From JAWLGJ01 sp041685145 (GTDB lineage Bacteria > Pseudomonadota > Alphaproteobacteria > Rhodospirillales > Magnetospirillaceae), in assembly GCA_041685145.1 (NCBI GenBank), contig JAWLGJ010000028.1, positions 1 to 41,503 on the forward strand: a DNA stretch of 41,503 nt, written 5' to 3'. Below the pieces are notes generated by a model that saw only the letters and a program-made list of their open reading frames with translations, was not told the DNA's origin and did no database searches. This document shows, piece by piece, positions 16,548 through 25,556 of the stretch. The position numbers and the translations under genes were made by a program. Position 1 is the stretch's first letter; each line of letters begins with the position of its first letter.

Positions 16548-18356
16548 GTGAAACGGGACAAGCGGCTGTTGACGGACAAGGCCAGTTGGCCGCTGCTGCG
16601 GCGGCTGCTTTCGGAGGCGGTGTGGCGCTACCGCCGGCGCGTCGCCGCCGCCCTCGCCTGCATGGTCGTGGTCTCGGTCACCACCGCCTTCAGCGCCTGG
16701 CTGATGGAGCCGGTGGTCAACGAGGTGTTCGTCGCCCGGCAGCGGGCGATGCTGTGGCCGATCGGCCTGGCGGTGCTGGCCACCTTCGTCATCAAGGGCG
16801 CCGGCGCCTATGGCCAGATGGTGCTGATGCAGGGCGTTGCCCTGCGCGTCGTCGCCGACCTCCGCAGCCGCCTGTTCGCGCACCTGATGCGCATGGACAT
16901 GGCCTTCTTCCACCGCCACCCCAGCGGCACCCTGCTGACCCGCATGATGGGCGACCTGTTCGCGCTGCAAAACGCGCTGACCGGCCTGATCACCTCCGCC
17001 GCCCGCGACGGGCTGGCGGTGTTCCTGCTGGTGGGGCTGATGTTCTACCAGGACTGGCTGCTGGCGCTGATCGCCGTCACCGTCATTCCGGCGGCGGTGG
17101 TGCCGGTGGTGCGCCTGGGCAAGCGGATGCGGCGCGTGTCGCGGCGCACCCACGAGCATATGGGCCGCTTCCTGGCGGCGATGGAGCAGATCGTCCTGGG
17201 GACGCGGGTGGTGAAGGCCTATGGCATGGAGGAGCACGAGGCGCGGCGCGTCGGCGTGCTGGCCGAGGAGCAGCGGGCCGTCGGCTACAAGCAGGCCAAG
17301 GTGCGCGCCATGACCCGCCCGGTGGCCGAGGCGTTCTCGGGCATCGCCATCGCGGCGGTGATCGTCTATGGCGGCCACCGCGTCATCGACGGCGTTACCA
17401 CCGCCGGGGCCTTCTTCTCCTTCATCACCGCGCTGTTGATGGCCTATCAGCCGCTGCGCTCGGTGGCGCACGCCAACGCGCAGCTTCAGGCCGGGCTGGC
17501 CTCGGCGCAGCGCGTCTTCGACATCCTCGACATGGAGCCGGAAATCCGCGAACGGCCCGACGCCCGGACCCTGCCGCCGGCGCGCGCGCGCCGCATCCGC
17601 TTTGACGACGTGCATTTCCGCTACCAGGACGGCACCCATGCCCTGCGCGGCCTCGACCTCGACATCCCGGCCGGGGCGACGGTGGCGCTGGTGGGGCCGT
17701 CGGGGGCCGGCAAGTCGACGGTGCTGAACCTGGTGCCGCGCTTCTACGACATCGAGGCCGGGCGCATCCTCGTCGACGGCGTCGACGTCCGCGACCTGAC
17801 CCTGGAATCGCTGCGCAGCGGCATCGCCCTGGTCAGCCAGGAGGTCATGCTCTTCAACGAGACCGTACGCACCAACATCGCCTATGGCCGCCCCGACGCC
17901 GACGAGGCGGCGATCGTCGCCGCGGCGGGCGATGCGGCGGCGCACGACTTCATCATGGACCTGCCCCAGGGCTACGACACCTTGGTCGGCGAACAGGGGG
18001 TCAAGCTGTCGGGCGGGCAGCGCCAGCGCATCGCCATCGCCCGCGCCATGCTCAAGGACGCCCCCATCCTGCTGCTCGACGAGGCGACCTCGGCGCTGGA
18101 CACCGAATCGGAACGCCAGGTGCAGGCGGCGCTGGAACGGCTGATGGCGGGGCGGACGACGGTGGTGGTGGCGCACCGGCTGTCGACCATCGTCAACGCC
18201 TCGCTGATTTATGTTCTCGACCACGGCGCCGTCGTCGAGGCGGGCTCGCACGCCGAGCTTCTGAACCGGGACGGCCTGTACGCCCGCCTGCACGCGCTGC
18301 AGTTCCGCGACGAGATCGGCAACGGCGGCGGCCAGCCGGCGCGCCGCGCCCTGTAG
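16548..18356 (+). CDS. msbA: MsbA-type lipid A exporter, ABC transporter with fused ATPase
   Basis: A 602-residue half-transporter: a six-helix ABC transmembrane domain (about 25-330) followed by an ATPase domain (about 345-590). The Walker A GPSGAGKST is at 383-391, the signature LSGGQRQR and Walker B ILLLDEATSALD follow, and the switch His lies in VVAHRLST. MsbA dimers flip lipid A-core across the inner membrane. Assignment to lipid A, rather than another type I exporter substrate, rests on the next two genes being lpxK and an LpxL-like acyltransferase. The start is GTG 16548; lpxK begins 5 nt after the stop. Confidence 0.9.
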   Translation: MKRDKRLLTDKASWPLLRRLLSEAVWRYRRRVAAALACMVVVSVTTAFSAWLMEPVVNEVFVARQRAMLWPIGLAVLATFVIKGAGAYGQMVLMQGVALRVVADLRSRLFAHLMRMDMAFFHRHPSGTLLTRMMGDLFALQNALTGLITSAARDGLAVFLLVGLMFYQDWLLALIAVTVIPAAVVPVVRLGKRMRRVSRRTHEHMGRFLAAMEQIVLGTRVVKAYGMEEHEARRVGVLAEEQRAVGYKQAKVRAMTRPVAEAFSGIAIAAVIVYGGHRVIDGVTTAGAFFSFITALLMAYQPLRSVAHANAQLQAGLASAQRVFDILDMEPEIRERPDARTLPPARARRIRFDDVHFRYQDGTHALRGLDLDIPAGATVALVGPSGAGKSTVLNLVPRFYDIEAGRILVDGVDVRDLTLESLRSGIALVSQEVMLFNETVRTNIAYGRPDADEAAIVAAAGDAAAHDFIMDLPQGYDTLVGEQGVKLSGGQRQRIAIARAMLKDAPILLLDEATSALDTESERQVQAALERLMAGRTTVVVAHRLSTIVNASLIYVLDHGAVVEAGSHAELLNRDGLYARLHALQFRDEIGNGGGQPARRAL

Positions 18357-18361
18357 CCGCC

Positions 18362-19333
18362 ATGCGGGCCCCCGACTTCTGGCGGAACGACGGCGCGGCG
18401 GCGCGACTGCTGGCGCCGCTGGGGGCGGCCTACGCCGCCGCCACCGCCCGCCGCCTGCGCCGCGGCGTCCCGGCACGCCTGCCGGTGCCGGTGGTGTCGG
18501 TGGGCAATCTGACCGCCGGCGGCGCTGGCAAGACTCCGGTGGCCATCGCCATCGCCCGCCATCTCGACGCCGCCGGACGGCGGGCGCACATCCTGACGCG
18601 CGGCTACGGCGGCCGCGAGGCGGGGCCGCTGCGCGTCGACCCCGCGATGCACGACGCCGACGCCGTCGGCGACGAGCCGCTGCTGCTGGCCCGCGCCGCG
18701 CCGACCTGGGTGGCGCGTGAGCGCCTGGCCGGCGCCAACGCCGCCGTCGCCGCCGGGGCGGAAGCGCTGGTGCTGGACGACGCCCACCAGAACCCGGCCC
18801 TGCACAAGGACGTGGCGCTGGTGGTGGTGGACGGCGGCTATGGCTTCGGCAACGGCCGGGTGATTCCCGCCGGCCCGCTGCGCGAGCCCATCGCCGCCGG
18901 GTTGGCGCGGGCCTCGGCGCTGGTGCTGATCGGGCCGGACCGCGCCGGCGCGCTGCGCCATGCCGGCGGAATGCCGGTGCTGCGGGCGCGGCTGGCGCCG
19001 GCGCCGGAGGTGGTGGAGCTGGCCGGCCGCCGCGTCCTCGCCTTCGCCGGAATCGGCCGCCCCGCCAAGTTCTTCGAGTCCCTCGAAAGCTGGGGTCTGA
19101 ACGTGGTCGCCCGCCAGCCCTTCCCCGACCACCACCCCTATCGCCATCGCGAGGTGAAGCGCCTGCTGGCGCGGGCCCACGGCCTGGATGCGGTGGCGGT
19201 GACCACCGAAAAGGACGCCGTGCGCCTGCCGCCGGAACTGCGGGCGGCGGTGACGGTGGTGGCGACACGGCTGGTGTGGGACGACGCCGCCCACCTGGAG
19301 CATGTGCTGCGCCAGGGAGGCTGCCCGTGCTGA
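18362..19333 (+). CDS. lpxK: tetraacyldisaccharide 4'-kinase
   Basis: LpxK phosphorylates the 4' position of the tetraacylated disaccharide to make lipid IVA at the inner membrane. The 323-residue protein has the atypical P-loop SVGNLTAGGAGKTP (46-59), the RGYGG segment (80-84), the GDEPLLLAR block and an N-terminal amphipathic or hydrophobic stretch. The usual DDGFQN motif reads DDAHQN (139-144), with both acidic residues kept. The C-terminal TTEKDAVRLP element is conserved. ATG 18362 follows msbA by 5 nt, and the downstream acyltransferase overlaps by 7 nt. Confidence 0.95.
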   Translation: MRAPDFWRNDGAAARLLAPLGAAYAAATARRLRRGVPARLPVPVVSVGNLTAGGAGKTPVAIAIARHLDAAGRRAHILTRGYGGREAGPLRVDPAMHDADAVGDEPLLLARAAPTWVARERLAGANAAVAAGAEALVLDDAHQNPALHKDVALVVVDGGYGFGNGRVIPAGPLREPIAAGLARASALVLIGPDRAGALRHAGGMPVLRARLAPAPEVVELAGRRVLAFAGIGRPAKFFESLESWGLNVVARQPFPDHHPYRHREVKRLLARAHGLDAVAVTTEKDAVRLPPELRAAVTVVATRLVWDDAAHLEHVLRQGGCPC

Positions 19334-20256
19334 AGCTGAAGCCGCGCTGGCGCAACCCGCAATACCGCCGGCGGGCCCTCGGGCGGCTGGCGCGCTACCC
19401 GCTGGAGGGCGCGCTGGTGTGGCTGGGATATGGCCTGTGCCGGCTGCTGGGCCTCGACCGCGCCTCGGCGGTGGGCGGCGCCCTGGCCCGCGCTATTGGG
19501 CCGCGGCTGGGCAAGAGCGCCGGGATCGTGCGCCGCATCCGCCGCGCGCTGCCGGAGCTTGACGAACCCCAGGCCGACGCCGTCATGCGCGGCGCCTGGG
19601 ACAATGTCGGCCGGGTGATCGCCGAGTTCCCCCATGTCGCGCGCATCGGCCTCTATGGCGACAGCGGCCGCGTCGAGGTGGTGGGGGCCGAGATCATCGA
19701 CCAGGTGCGCGACGGCGGCCGCCCGGGCATTTTTTTCAGCGCCCATCTGGCGAACTGGGAACTGCTGATGTTCGCCGCCGCGCAACGGGGGATGCCGCTG
19801 ACGGGGATCTACCGCCACGCCAACAACCCGCTGTCCGAGGCGCTGTACCAGCGCGCCCGCCGCCACCCCTGCATCGAGCTGGTGCGCAAGGACGAAGCCG
19901 GCGGCGCCGTGTTGAGCCAGCGGCTGCGCGCCGGGCGGCACCTGGCGCTGATGGCGGACCAGAAGCTGTCGGCCGGCATGGCGGTGCCCTTTTTCGGCCG
20001 CGCGGCGATGACGGCGCCGACCCCGGCGGTGCTGGCACTGCGCTTTCGCTGCCCGCTGGTGCCGGCGCATGTGGTGCGGCTGAGCGGGGCGCGCTTTCGG
20101 GTCGTCGTCGAGCCGCCGCTGGACCTGCCGGACAGCGGCACCGTCCGCGACGACGTGCAGGCGCTGCTGGCCCGCATCAACACCATCATCGAGGGCTGGG
20201 TGCGCGCCCAGCCCGAACAATGGCTGTGGCTGCACCGCCGCTGGCCGCGCTCCTAG
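19327..20256 (+). CDS. LpxL/HtrB-family lipid A acyltransferase
   Basis: A 309-residue membrane-associated acyltransferase. The catalytic HX4E motif is His140-Glu145 in SAHLANWE, followed by ADQKLSAGMAVPFFGR, a conserved acyl-acceptor or acyl-chain region in LpxL/LpxM enzymes. It would transfer a secondary acyl chain from acyl-ACP to Kdo-lipid IVA. I chose GTG 19327, overlapping the last codons of lpxK; an upstream start at 19276 is possible but adds a Pro/Arg stretch that is not family-like. Which position it acylates cannot be told from the sequence. Confidence 0.88.
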   Translation: MLKLKPRWRNPQYRRRALGRLARYPLEGALVWLGYGLCRLLGLDRASAVGGALARAIGPRLGKSAGIVRRIRRALPELDEPQADAVMRGAWDNVGRVIAEFPHVARIGLYGDSGRVEVVGAEIIDQVRDGGRPGIFFSAHLANWELLMFAAAQRGMPLTGIYRHANNPLSEALYQRARRHPCIELVRKDEAGGAVLSQRLRAGRHLALMADQKLSAGMAVPFFGRAAMTAPTPAVLALRFRCPLVPAHVVRLSGARFRVVVEPPLDLPDSGTVRDDVQALLARINTIIEGWVRAQPEQWLWLHRRWPRS

Positions 20257-20260
20257 GGCC

Positions 20261-20289
20261 TTGACCCGCCGGCGGCAAGGCGCCTTGAT
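20261..20289 (+). promoter_or_regulatory. candidate promoter of ubiD
   Basis: TTGACC (20261-20266), 17-bp spacer, CTTGAT (20284-20289), in the 62-bp gap after the acyltransferase gene. It would give a leader of about 23 nt before ATG 20319. The -35 is strong, the -10 weak. Confidence 0.38.
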
Positions 20290-20318
20290 GGGCGCAGCCA
20301 ACCCCCGCGAGAGCGCCC

Positions 20319-21827
20319 ATGCCCTTTGAATCGCTGCGTGACTTCATTGACCGCCTGGAGGCCGACGGCCGCCTGGTGCGGGTCGCGGCGCCGGTGTCGC
20401 CGGTGCTGGAGATGACCGAGATCCAGACCCGCCTGCTGGCCGAGGGCGGGCCGGCGGTGCTGTTCGAGAACGTCGTCGACGCGGACGGCCGCCGCTACGA
20501 CATGCCGGTGCTGGTCAACCTGTTCGGCACCGTCGAGCGCGTCGCCGCCGGCATCGGCCGCGCCCCGGCCGAACTGCGCGCGGTGGGCGAGACCCTGGCC
20601 TTCCTGAAGCAGCCCGAACCGCCCGGCGGCTGGCGCGAGGCCTGGGAGATGCTGCCGGTGCTGAAAAAGGCGATGGCGATGAAGCCCCGCCGCGTCGGCG
20701 CCGCCCCCTGCCAGGAAATCGTGCAGGAAGGCGACGCCGTCGATTTGTCGGCCCTGCCGGTGCAGACCTGCTGGCCGGGCGAGCCGGCGCCGCTGATCAC
20801 CTGGCCGCTGGTGGTCACCCGCGGCCCCGGCGGCGGCAAGACCGACGGCTTCAACCTCGGCATCTATCGGATGCAGGTGACCGGGCGCAACACGACGCTG
20901 ATGCGCTGGCTCAAGCATCGGGGCGGCGCCCAGCATTTCCGCCGCTGGGTCGCGGAGACCGGCAAGGCCATGCCGGCGGCGGCGGTGATCGGCGCCGACC
21001 CCGGCACCATCATCGCCGCCGTCACGCCGGTGCCCGACACCCTGTCGGAATACCAGTTCGCCGGCCTGCTGCGCGGGCGCAAGGTGGACCTGGTGGACTG
21101 CAAGACCGTGCCCCTGCAGGTGCCGGCGCAGGCCGAAATCGTGCTGGAAGGATACGTCTCGGCCGAGGAAACCGGCGACGAGGGCCCCTATGGCGACCAC
21201 ACCGGCTTCTACAACGCCGTCGAGCCCTTCCCCGTCTTCACCGTCACCGCCGTCACCATGCGCCGGCGGCCGATCTATCTGTCCACCTTCACCGGCCGCC
21301 CGCCCGATGAGCCCAGCGTGCTGGGCGAGGCGCTGAACGAGGTCTTCATTCCGCTGTTGCGGCAGCAGTTTCCCGAAATCGTCGACTTTTGGCTGCCGCC
21401 CGAGGGCTGCTCCTACCGCATCGCCGTGGTGTCCATCCGCAAGGCCTATCCGGGCCACGCCAGACGCATCATGATGGGCGTGTGGTCCTTCCTGCGGCAG
21501 TTCATGTACACCAAATTCGTTATTGTGGTGGACGACGACATCGACGCCCGCGACTGGAAGGACGTGATGTGGGCGGTCTCGACCCGCATGGACCCGGTGC
21601 GCGACATCGTGACGGTCGAGAACACCCCCATCGACTACCTCGATTTCGCCTCGCCCGAATCGGGCCTGGGCGGCAAACTGGGCCTGGACGCCACCGACAA
21701 GATGCCGCCCGAAACCCACCGCGACTGGGGACGCAAAATCCGCATGAGCGATGCCGTGGTGGAGGAGGTGACGCAAAAATGGGCGAGCTACGGACTGCCC
21801 GGTTCCGGCCGCCCCATCTGGAAATGA
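20319..21827 (+). CDS. ubiD: 3-octaprenyl-4-hydroxybenzoate carboxy-lyase (UbiD)
   Basis: A 502-residue prenylated-FMN-dependent decarboxylase that removes the carboxyl group from the prenylated 4-hydroxybenzoate intermediate of ubiquinone synthesis. The active-site segment DEGPYGDHTGF (Glu288 to Asp293) has the Asp found in true UbiD proteins. Further strongly conserved blocks are TGRPPDEPSVLG, PPEGCSYR, GVWSFLRQFMYTKFVI and the DRDIV-type C-terminal region with ENTPIDYLDFASP. Overall it resembles enterobacterial UbiD along its whole length. The UbiX flavin prenyltransferase it needs is not in the window. Confidence 0.96.
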   Translation: MPFESLRDFIDRLEADGRLVRVAAPVSPVLEMTEIQTRLLAEGGPAVLFENVVDADGRRYDMPVLVNLFGTVERVAAGIGRAPAELRAVGETLAFLKQPEPPGGWREAWEMLPVLKKAMAMKPRRVGAAPCQEIVQEGDAVDLSALPVQTCWPGEPAPLITWPLVVTRGPGGGKTDGFNLGIYRMQVTGRNTTLMRWLKHRGGAQHFRRWVAETGKAMPAAAVIGADPGTIIAAVTPVPDTLSEYQFAGLLRGRKVDLVDCKTVPLQVPAQAEIVLEGYVSAEETGDEGPYGDHTGFYNAVEPFPVFTVTAVTMRRRPIYLSTFTGRPPDEPSVLGEALNEVFIPLLRQQFPEIVDFWLPPEGCSYRIAVVSIRKAYPGHARRIMMGVWSFLRQFMYTKFVIVVDDDIDARDWKDVMWAVSTRMDPVRDIVTVENTPIDYLDFASPESGLGGKLGLDATDKMPPETHRDWGRKIRMSDAVVEEVTQKWASYGLPGSGRPIWK

Positions 21828-21869
21828 GAACACCGGGCGCGACGACGACGGACGGAACGGGAGCCCGCG

Positions 21870-23213
21870 ATGGCCGAGGATGACGCACTCGATCTGCTGA
21901 CGGACCTGCTCGACCGGGCCCGCGCCGCCGGGGCGGACGCCGCCGACGCGGTGCTGGTGGATGCGACCTCGGTCTCGTTGGCCTATCGCCTGGGGCGGCC
22001 CGAGCACCTGGAACGGGCCGAGAGCGCCGATTTGGGCCTGCGCGTCTTCCAGGGGCGGCGCCAGGCCATCGTCGCCTCCTCCGAGCGCACGCCGGCGGCG
22101 CTGGAGGCGCTGGTGGAGCGGGCGGTGGCGATGGCCCGGGTGGTGCCCGAAGACCCCTATTGCGGCCTTGCCGAGCCGGAACAGTTGGCGCGCACGCTGC
22201 CCGAACTCGATTCCTGCGACCCGCACGAGCCGACGCCCGAGGAACTTATCGCCGCGGTGCGCCGCGCCGAGGACACCGCCCGCGCCGTCGAGGGCGTCAC
22301 CAACTCCGAGGGCGCCGAGGCGGGCTGGGGCCGCTCGCGCGTGGCCATCGCCGCCACCAACGGGCTGGCGCAGAGCTACCGGGTGTCGCACGCCTCGCTG
22401 GCGGTGTCGGTGCTGGCCGGCGACGCCGGCGGCGGCATGGAACGCGACTACGACTACACCGGCGCCGTCTACTGGTCGGACTTGCGCGCCGCCGAGGATG
22501 TCGGCCGCGTCGCCGGGCAACGGGCGGTGCGGCGGCTGGGGGCGCGGAAGGCACGCACCGCCCAGGTGCCGGTGGTGTTCGACCCGCGGGTGGCGCGCTC
22601 GCTGCTGGGCCATCTGTCGGGAGCGATCAACGGCGCCGCGGTGGCGCGGGGCACCAGCTTCCTCAAGGACCGGCTGGGCACGCGCGTCTTCGCCCCAGGC
22701 GTCACCGTCGTCGACGACCCCCACCGCCGCCGCGGCCTGCGCTCCAAGCCCTGCGACGGCGAGGGCGTCGCCAACGCCCGGCGCGAGATCGTCGCCAATG
22801 GCGAGCTGACCACCTGGCTGCTCGACCTGCGCTCCGCCCGGCAACTGGGCATGGCCACCACCGGCCACGCGGCGCGGGGCACCTCCTCGCCGCCGTCGCC
22901 GGCACCGACCAATCTCTATCTCGAACGCGGCCACGTCACCCCCGCCGAGATGATCGAGGAGGTGCGCGAGGGATTCTATATCACCGAGTTGTTCGGCATG
23001 GGGGTCAACAACGTCACCGGCGACTACAGCCGCGGCGCCGCCGGCTTCTGGATCGAGGGTGGCGCGCTGGCCTATCCGGTGGCGGAGGTGACCATCGCCG
23101 GCAACCTCAAGGACATGTTCCGCCGCCTGACCCCGGCCTCGGACCTCGTCTTCCGCTACGGCATCGACAGCCCGACGGTGCGCGTCGACGGCATGACCGT
23201 GGCGGGGCGGTAA
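21870..23213 (+). CDS. pmbA: TldE/PmbA-family protein (metalloprotease partner subunit)
   Basis: A 447-residue member of the TldD/TldE family, in which TldD and TldE form a protease that processes modified peptides and degrades unfolded peptides. This one lacks the HExxxH zinc motif of TldD, so it is the TldE/PmbA subunit. Diagnostic stretches are NGLAQSYR in the N-terminal half, ARGTSFLKDRLG near residue 255, and the C-terminal NNVTGDYSRGAAGFWIEGG with AGNLKDMF. The ATG at 21870 has GGGAG 6 nt upstream. It follows ubiD by 42 bp in the same direction. A tldD gene is not in view. Confidence 0.94.
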   Translation: MAEDDALDLLTDLLDRARAAGADAADAVLVDATSVSLAYRLGRPEHLERAESADLGLRVFQGRRQAIVASSERTPAALEALVERAVAMARVVPEDPYCGLAEPEQLARTLPELDSCDPHEPTPEELIAAVRRAEDTARAVEGVTNSEGAEAGWGRSRVAIAATNGLAQSYRVSHASLAVSVLAGDAGGGMERDYDYTGAVYWSDLRAAEDVGRVAGQRAVRRLGARKARTAQVPVVFDPRVARSLLGHLSGAINGAAVARGTSFLKDRLGTRVFAPGVTVVDDPHRRRGLRSKPCDGEGVANARREIVANGELTTWLLDLRSARQLGMATTGHAARGTSSPPSPAPTNLYLERGHVTPAEMIEEVREGFYITELFGMGVNNVTGDYSRGAAGFWIEGGALAYPVAEVTIAGNLKDMFRRLTPASDLVFRYGIDSPTVRVDGMTVAGR

Positions 23214-23219
23214 GCCGGG

Positions 23220-24101
23220 CTACGGCCACACCAGGTCCAGCACCGGCCCTTCGGCGGTGACCTCGACCGGCAGCGCGGCGACGATGTCGCCGTCGGCCTG
23301 CACCGGCGCGCCCGCCGCACCGGTGATGCGCACCCGCCGCCCCGGCACCACCGCCACGTCGCGCAGGCGATGCAGACGGCCGACGACCACCGCGACGCCG
23401 TAGCGGACGGCGTTCCAGCGGCCGGCGCCTTGCAGCAGCACCACCTGGAATCCCGGCCGGTCGACGCCGGCCTCGGGCGCGGGCACGAAGGGTCCGCCAT
23501 AGCAGCGCCCGTTCATCACCAGCACCGCCCGCGCCTCGTGCGCGACGCCGTCGATGACGGCGCCGCAGGGCGGATAGCCGTGCCGCCACAGCGCCCGCAC
23601 CGCCGCCGCCACATAGGCCAGCCGCCCCACATGGCGCTTGAGCCTTGCATTCACCGCCGCCACGGCGCAGGCATCGACGCCGACGCCCACCATCAGCACG
23701 AAGCGGCGGCCCTCGACCACGCCCAGATACAGTGGGCGGGCGCGGCCGCCGACAATGCCGCGGGCGATGGCGGCGGGGCGGCGCGCCAGCCCCATCTCGC
23801 AGGCCAGGACATTGGCGGTGCCCAGCGGGATCACCGCCAGGGGCGGGCGCGGCGGCGGGGCGCGCAGCAGGCCGTTGACCACCGCGTTGACGGTGCCGTC
23901 GCCGCCCGCCGCCACCAGCCGGTCGGGACGATCGGCGGCGGCGGCGGCGGCCAGGCGCTCGGCGTCGCCGTGCCGCGCCGTCGGCAGCAGTTCGACCACG
24001 CAGCCCAACGCCGCCAGCCGCTCCAGCACCGCCACCAGCCGCCGCCGGCGGCGGCGGCCCGCGACGGGGTTGTGTATCACCACCACCCGCATCGCCCTCA
24101 C
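23220..24101 (-). CDS. diacylglycerol kinase-family lipid kinase
   Basis: A 293-residue protein with the lipid-kinase catalytic domain: an HNPVAG motif (10-15), the GGDGT nucleotide-binding motif (66-70), PLGTANVLA (92-100) and a C-terminal beta-rich half containing the conserved VMNGRCYGG block. Such enzymes phosphorylate diacylglycerol, ceramide or a related lipid at the membrane; the substrate is not predictable. The start could be GTG 24101, which overlaps the livF stop as GTGA and has GGAGG upstream, or ATG 24092. It is the last gene of the liv run, an unexpected passenger. Confidence 0.87.
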   Translation of the reverse strand: MRAMRVVVIHNPVAGRRRRRRLVAVLERLAALGCVVELLPTARHGDAERLAAAAAADRPDRLVAAGGDGTVNAVVNGLLRAPPPRPPLAVIPLGTANVLACEMGLARRPAAIARGIVGGRARPLYLGVVEGRRFVLMVGVGVDACAVAAVNARLKRHVGRLAYVAAAVRALWRHGYPPCGAVIDGVAHEARAVLVMNGRCYGGPFVPAPEAGVDRPGFQVVLLQGAGRWNAVRYGVAVVVGRLHRLRDVAVVPGRRVRITGAAGAPVQADGDIVAALPVEVTAEGPVLDLVWP

Positions 24102-24796
24102 ACGCTGAGGAGTTCCTCCAACACCTCGGGCCGGGCGCGAAACTCCTCGGCGGGGGCGTGGTGGAGGACGCGCCCCTTCTGGATGACGTAGCCGCGCTGC
24201 GCGTGCTTGAGCGCGAAGCGCAGATTCTGCTCGGTGAACAGGATGGTGGTGCTGCGCGCGAGGTCGTCGATCATGCGCCCGATCTGCTGCACGATCACCG
24301 GCGCCAGACCCTCGTTGGGTTCGTCGAGGAGCAGGAGGTCCGGCTCGCCGACCAGGGCCCGGGCGATGGTCAGCATCTGCTGCTGGCCGCCGGAGAGCCG
24401 GTCGCCCTGGCGGTCGCGCATTTCGTAGAGCATGGGGAACTGCTCGAAGACGCGGGCCAGCGGCCAGGCGCGCCTCGCCTCGGGCAGCCGCCGCTCCGCC
24501 ACCTCCAGGTTCTCCTGCACCGTCAGCCCGGCGAAGATGCGCCGGTCCTCGGGAACGTAGCCGAGGCCGAGGGTGGCGATGCGGTTGGGCGGCAGGCCGG
24601 TGATCGGCCGGTCCTTGAAGGTGATCGCTCCCCCCGTCGCCGGCACCAGGCCCATGATCGTCTTGAGGGTGGTGGTCTTGCCGGCGCCGTTGCGGCCCAG
24701 CAGGCAGACGACCTCGCCGGCCGCCACCTCCAGGCTGACACCCTGCAGGACGTGGCTTTCGCCGTAGTGGGCGTGGACGCCCTCCAGCCGCAGCAT
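24098..24796 (-). CDS. livF: branched-chain amino acid-type ABC transporter ATPase LivF
   Basis: A 232-residue ATPase, one of the two nucleotide-binding subunits of a HAAT-family importer. It has Walker A GRNGAGKTTT (residues about 34-43), signature LSGGQQQM, Walker B LLLLDEPNEGLAP and a D-loop/H-loop TEQN segment; the DEPNEGLAP and YVPEDRRIFAGLTVQENL stretches are typical of LivF rather than LivG. The ATG at 24796 lies 1 nt after the livG stop codon. Confidence 0.94.
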   Translation of the reverse strand: MLRLEGVHAHYGESHVLQGVSLEVAAGEVVCLLGRNGAGKTTTLKTIMGLVPATGGAITFKDRPITGLPPNRIATLGLGYVPEDRRIFAGLTVQENLEVAERRLPEARRAWPLARVFEQFPMLYEMRDRQGDRLSGGQQQMLTIARALVGEPDLLLLDEPNEGLAPVIVQQIGRMIDDLARSTTILFTEQNLRFALKHAQRGYVIQKGRVLHHAPAEEFRARPEVLEELLSV

Positions 24797-24797
24797 C

Positions 24798-25556
24798 CTA
24801 GGTCACCTCCTCGCCCAGATAGGCGGCCCGGACCTCCGGGTTGGCGCGGATGTCCTCGGGCGTGCCCTCGGCCAGCAGGCGGCCGCGATGCATCACGAAC
24901 ACGCGCTGCGCCAGGCCGAACACCACGTCCATGTCGTGTTCGGTGAGGAAGAAGGTGGCCTCGCCGTCGGCCGCCAATTCCCGGATCAGCGCCACCACCG
25001 CGCGGGTCTCCTCGGGGGTCATGCCGGCCGTGGGCTCGTCGAGCAGCACCAGGCTGGGCGCGCTCGCCAGCACCACCGCCAGTTCCAACAGCCGCTTGTC
25101 GCCGTGGCTGAGGGCGCCGGCGTGTTCCTCGGCCAGATGGTCCAGCCGCAGGCGCCCCAGCACCGCCAGCGCGCGCCGGCGCAGCGGCTGGTCGCGGGCC
25201 ACCGCCCGCCACAGGCGCAGGCCCGCCCCGGCGTGCCCGACCAGCGCCACCTGCACGTTCTCCAGCACGCTGAGATCGGCGAAGATGTTGGTGATCTGAA
25301 ACGAGCGCCCGATGCCCATGCGCGTGATACGGTGCGGCGGCCGGCCGGTGATGTCGCGCCCGCGCAGCAGCACCCGCCCCTCGGTGGGCGTCAGGCGGCC
25401 GGAAACGATGTTGTAGAAGGTGGTCTTGCCGGCGCCATTGGCGCCGATCAGCGCCGTCAGTTCGCCCTCGCGCACCGTCAGCGACACCCCATCGACGGCC
25501 AGGAAGGCGCCGAAGAAATGCCGGATGGCGCGGGCTTCCAACAGCGGCGCCGTCAT
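24798..25556 (-). CDS. livG: branched-chain amino acid-type ABC transporter ATPase LivG
   Basis: A 252-residue ATPase paired with LivF. Walker A is GANGAGKTTF, followed by the LivG-type GIGRSFQITNIFADLSVLENV stretch (shortened here), a variant signature LSHGDKRLLELA as seen in several Liv/urea-type transporters, Walker B LVLLDEPTAGM and TEHDMDVVF. The ATG at 25556 overlaps the livM stop by 4 nt (ATGA), so translation is coupled. Confidence 0.94.
   Translation of the reverse strand: MTAPLLEARAIRHFFGAFLAVDGVSLTVREGELTALIGANGAGKTTFYNIVSGRLTPTEGRVLLRGRDITGRPPHRITRMGIGRSFQITNIFADLSVLENVQVALVGHAGAGLRLWRAVARDQPLRRRALAVLGRLRLDHLAEEHAGALSHGDKRLLELAVVLASAPSLVLLDEPTAGMTPEETRAVVALIRELAADGEATFFLTEHDMDVVFGLAQRVFVMHRGRLLAEGTPEDIRANPEVRAAYLGEEVT

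Noticed and set aside
16347..19355. 1002-residue open frame on the minus strand opposite msbA and lpxK
   Set aside because: It is antisense to two clear genes. Its composition is Arg/Gln/His/Ala-rich with no motif, the usual shadow frame in very GC-rich DNA.
20253..22934. 893-residue open frame on the minus strand opposite ubiD and pmbA
   Set aside because: Antisense to two well-recognised proteins; low-complexity composition and no family features.
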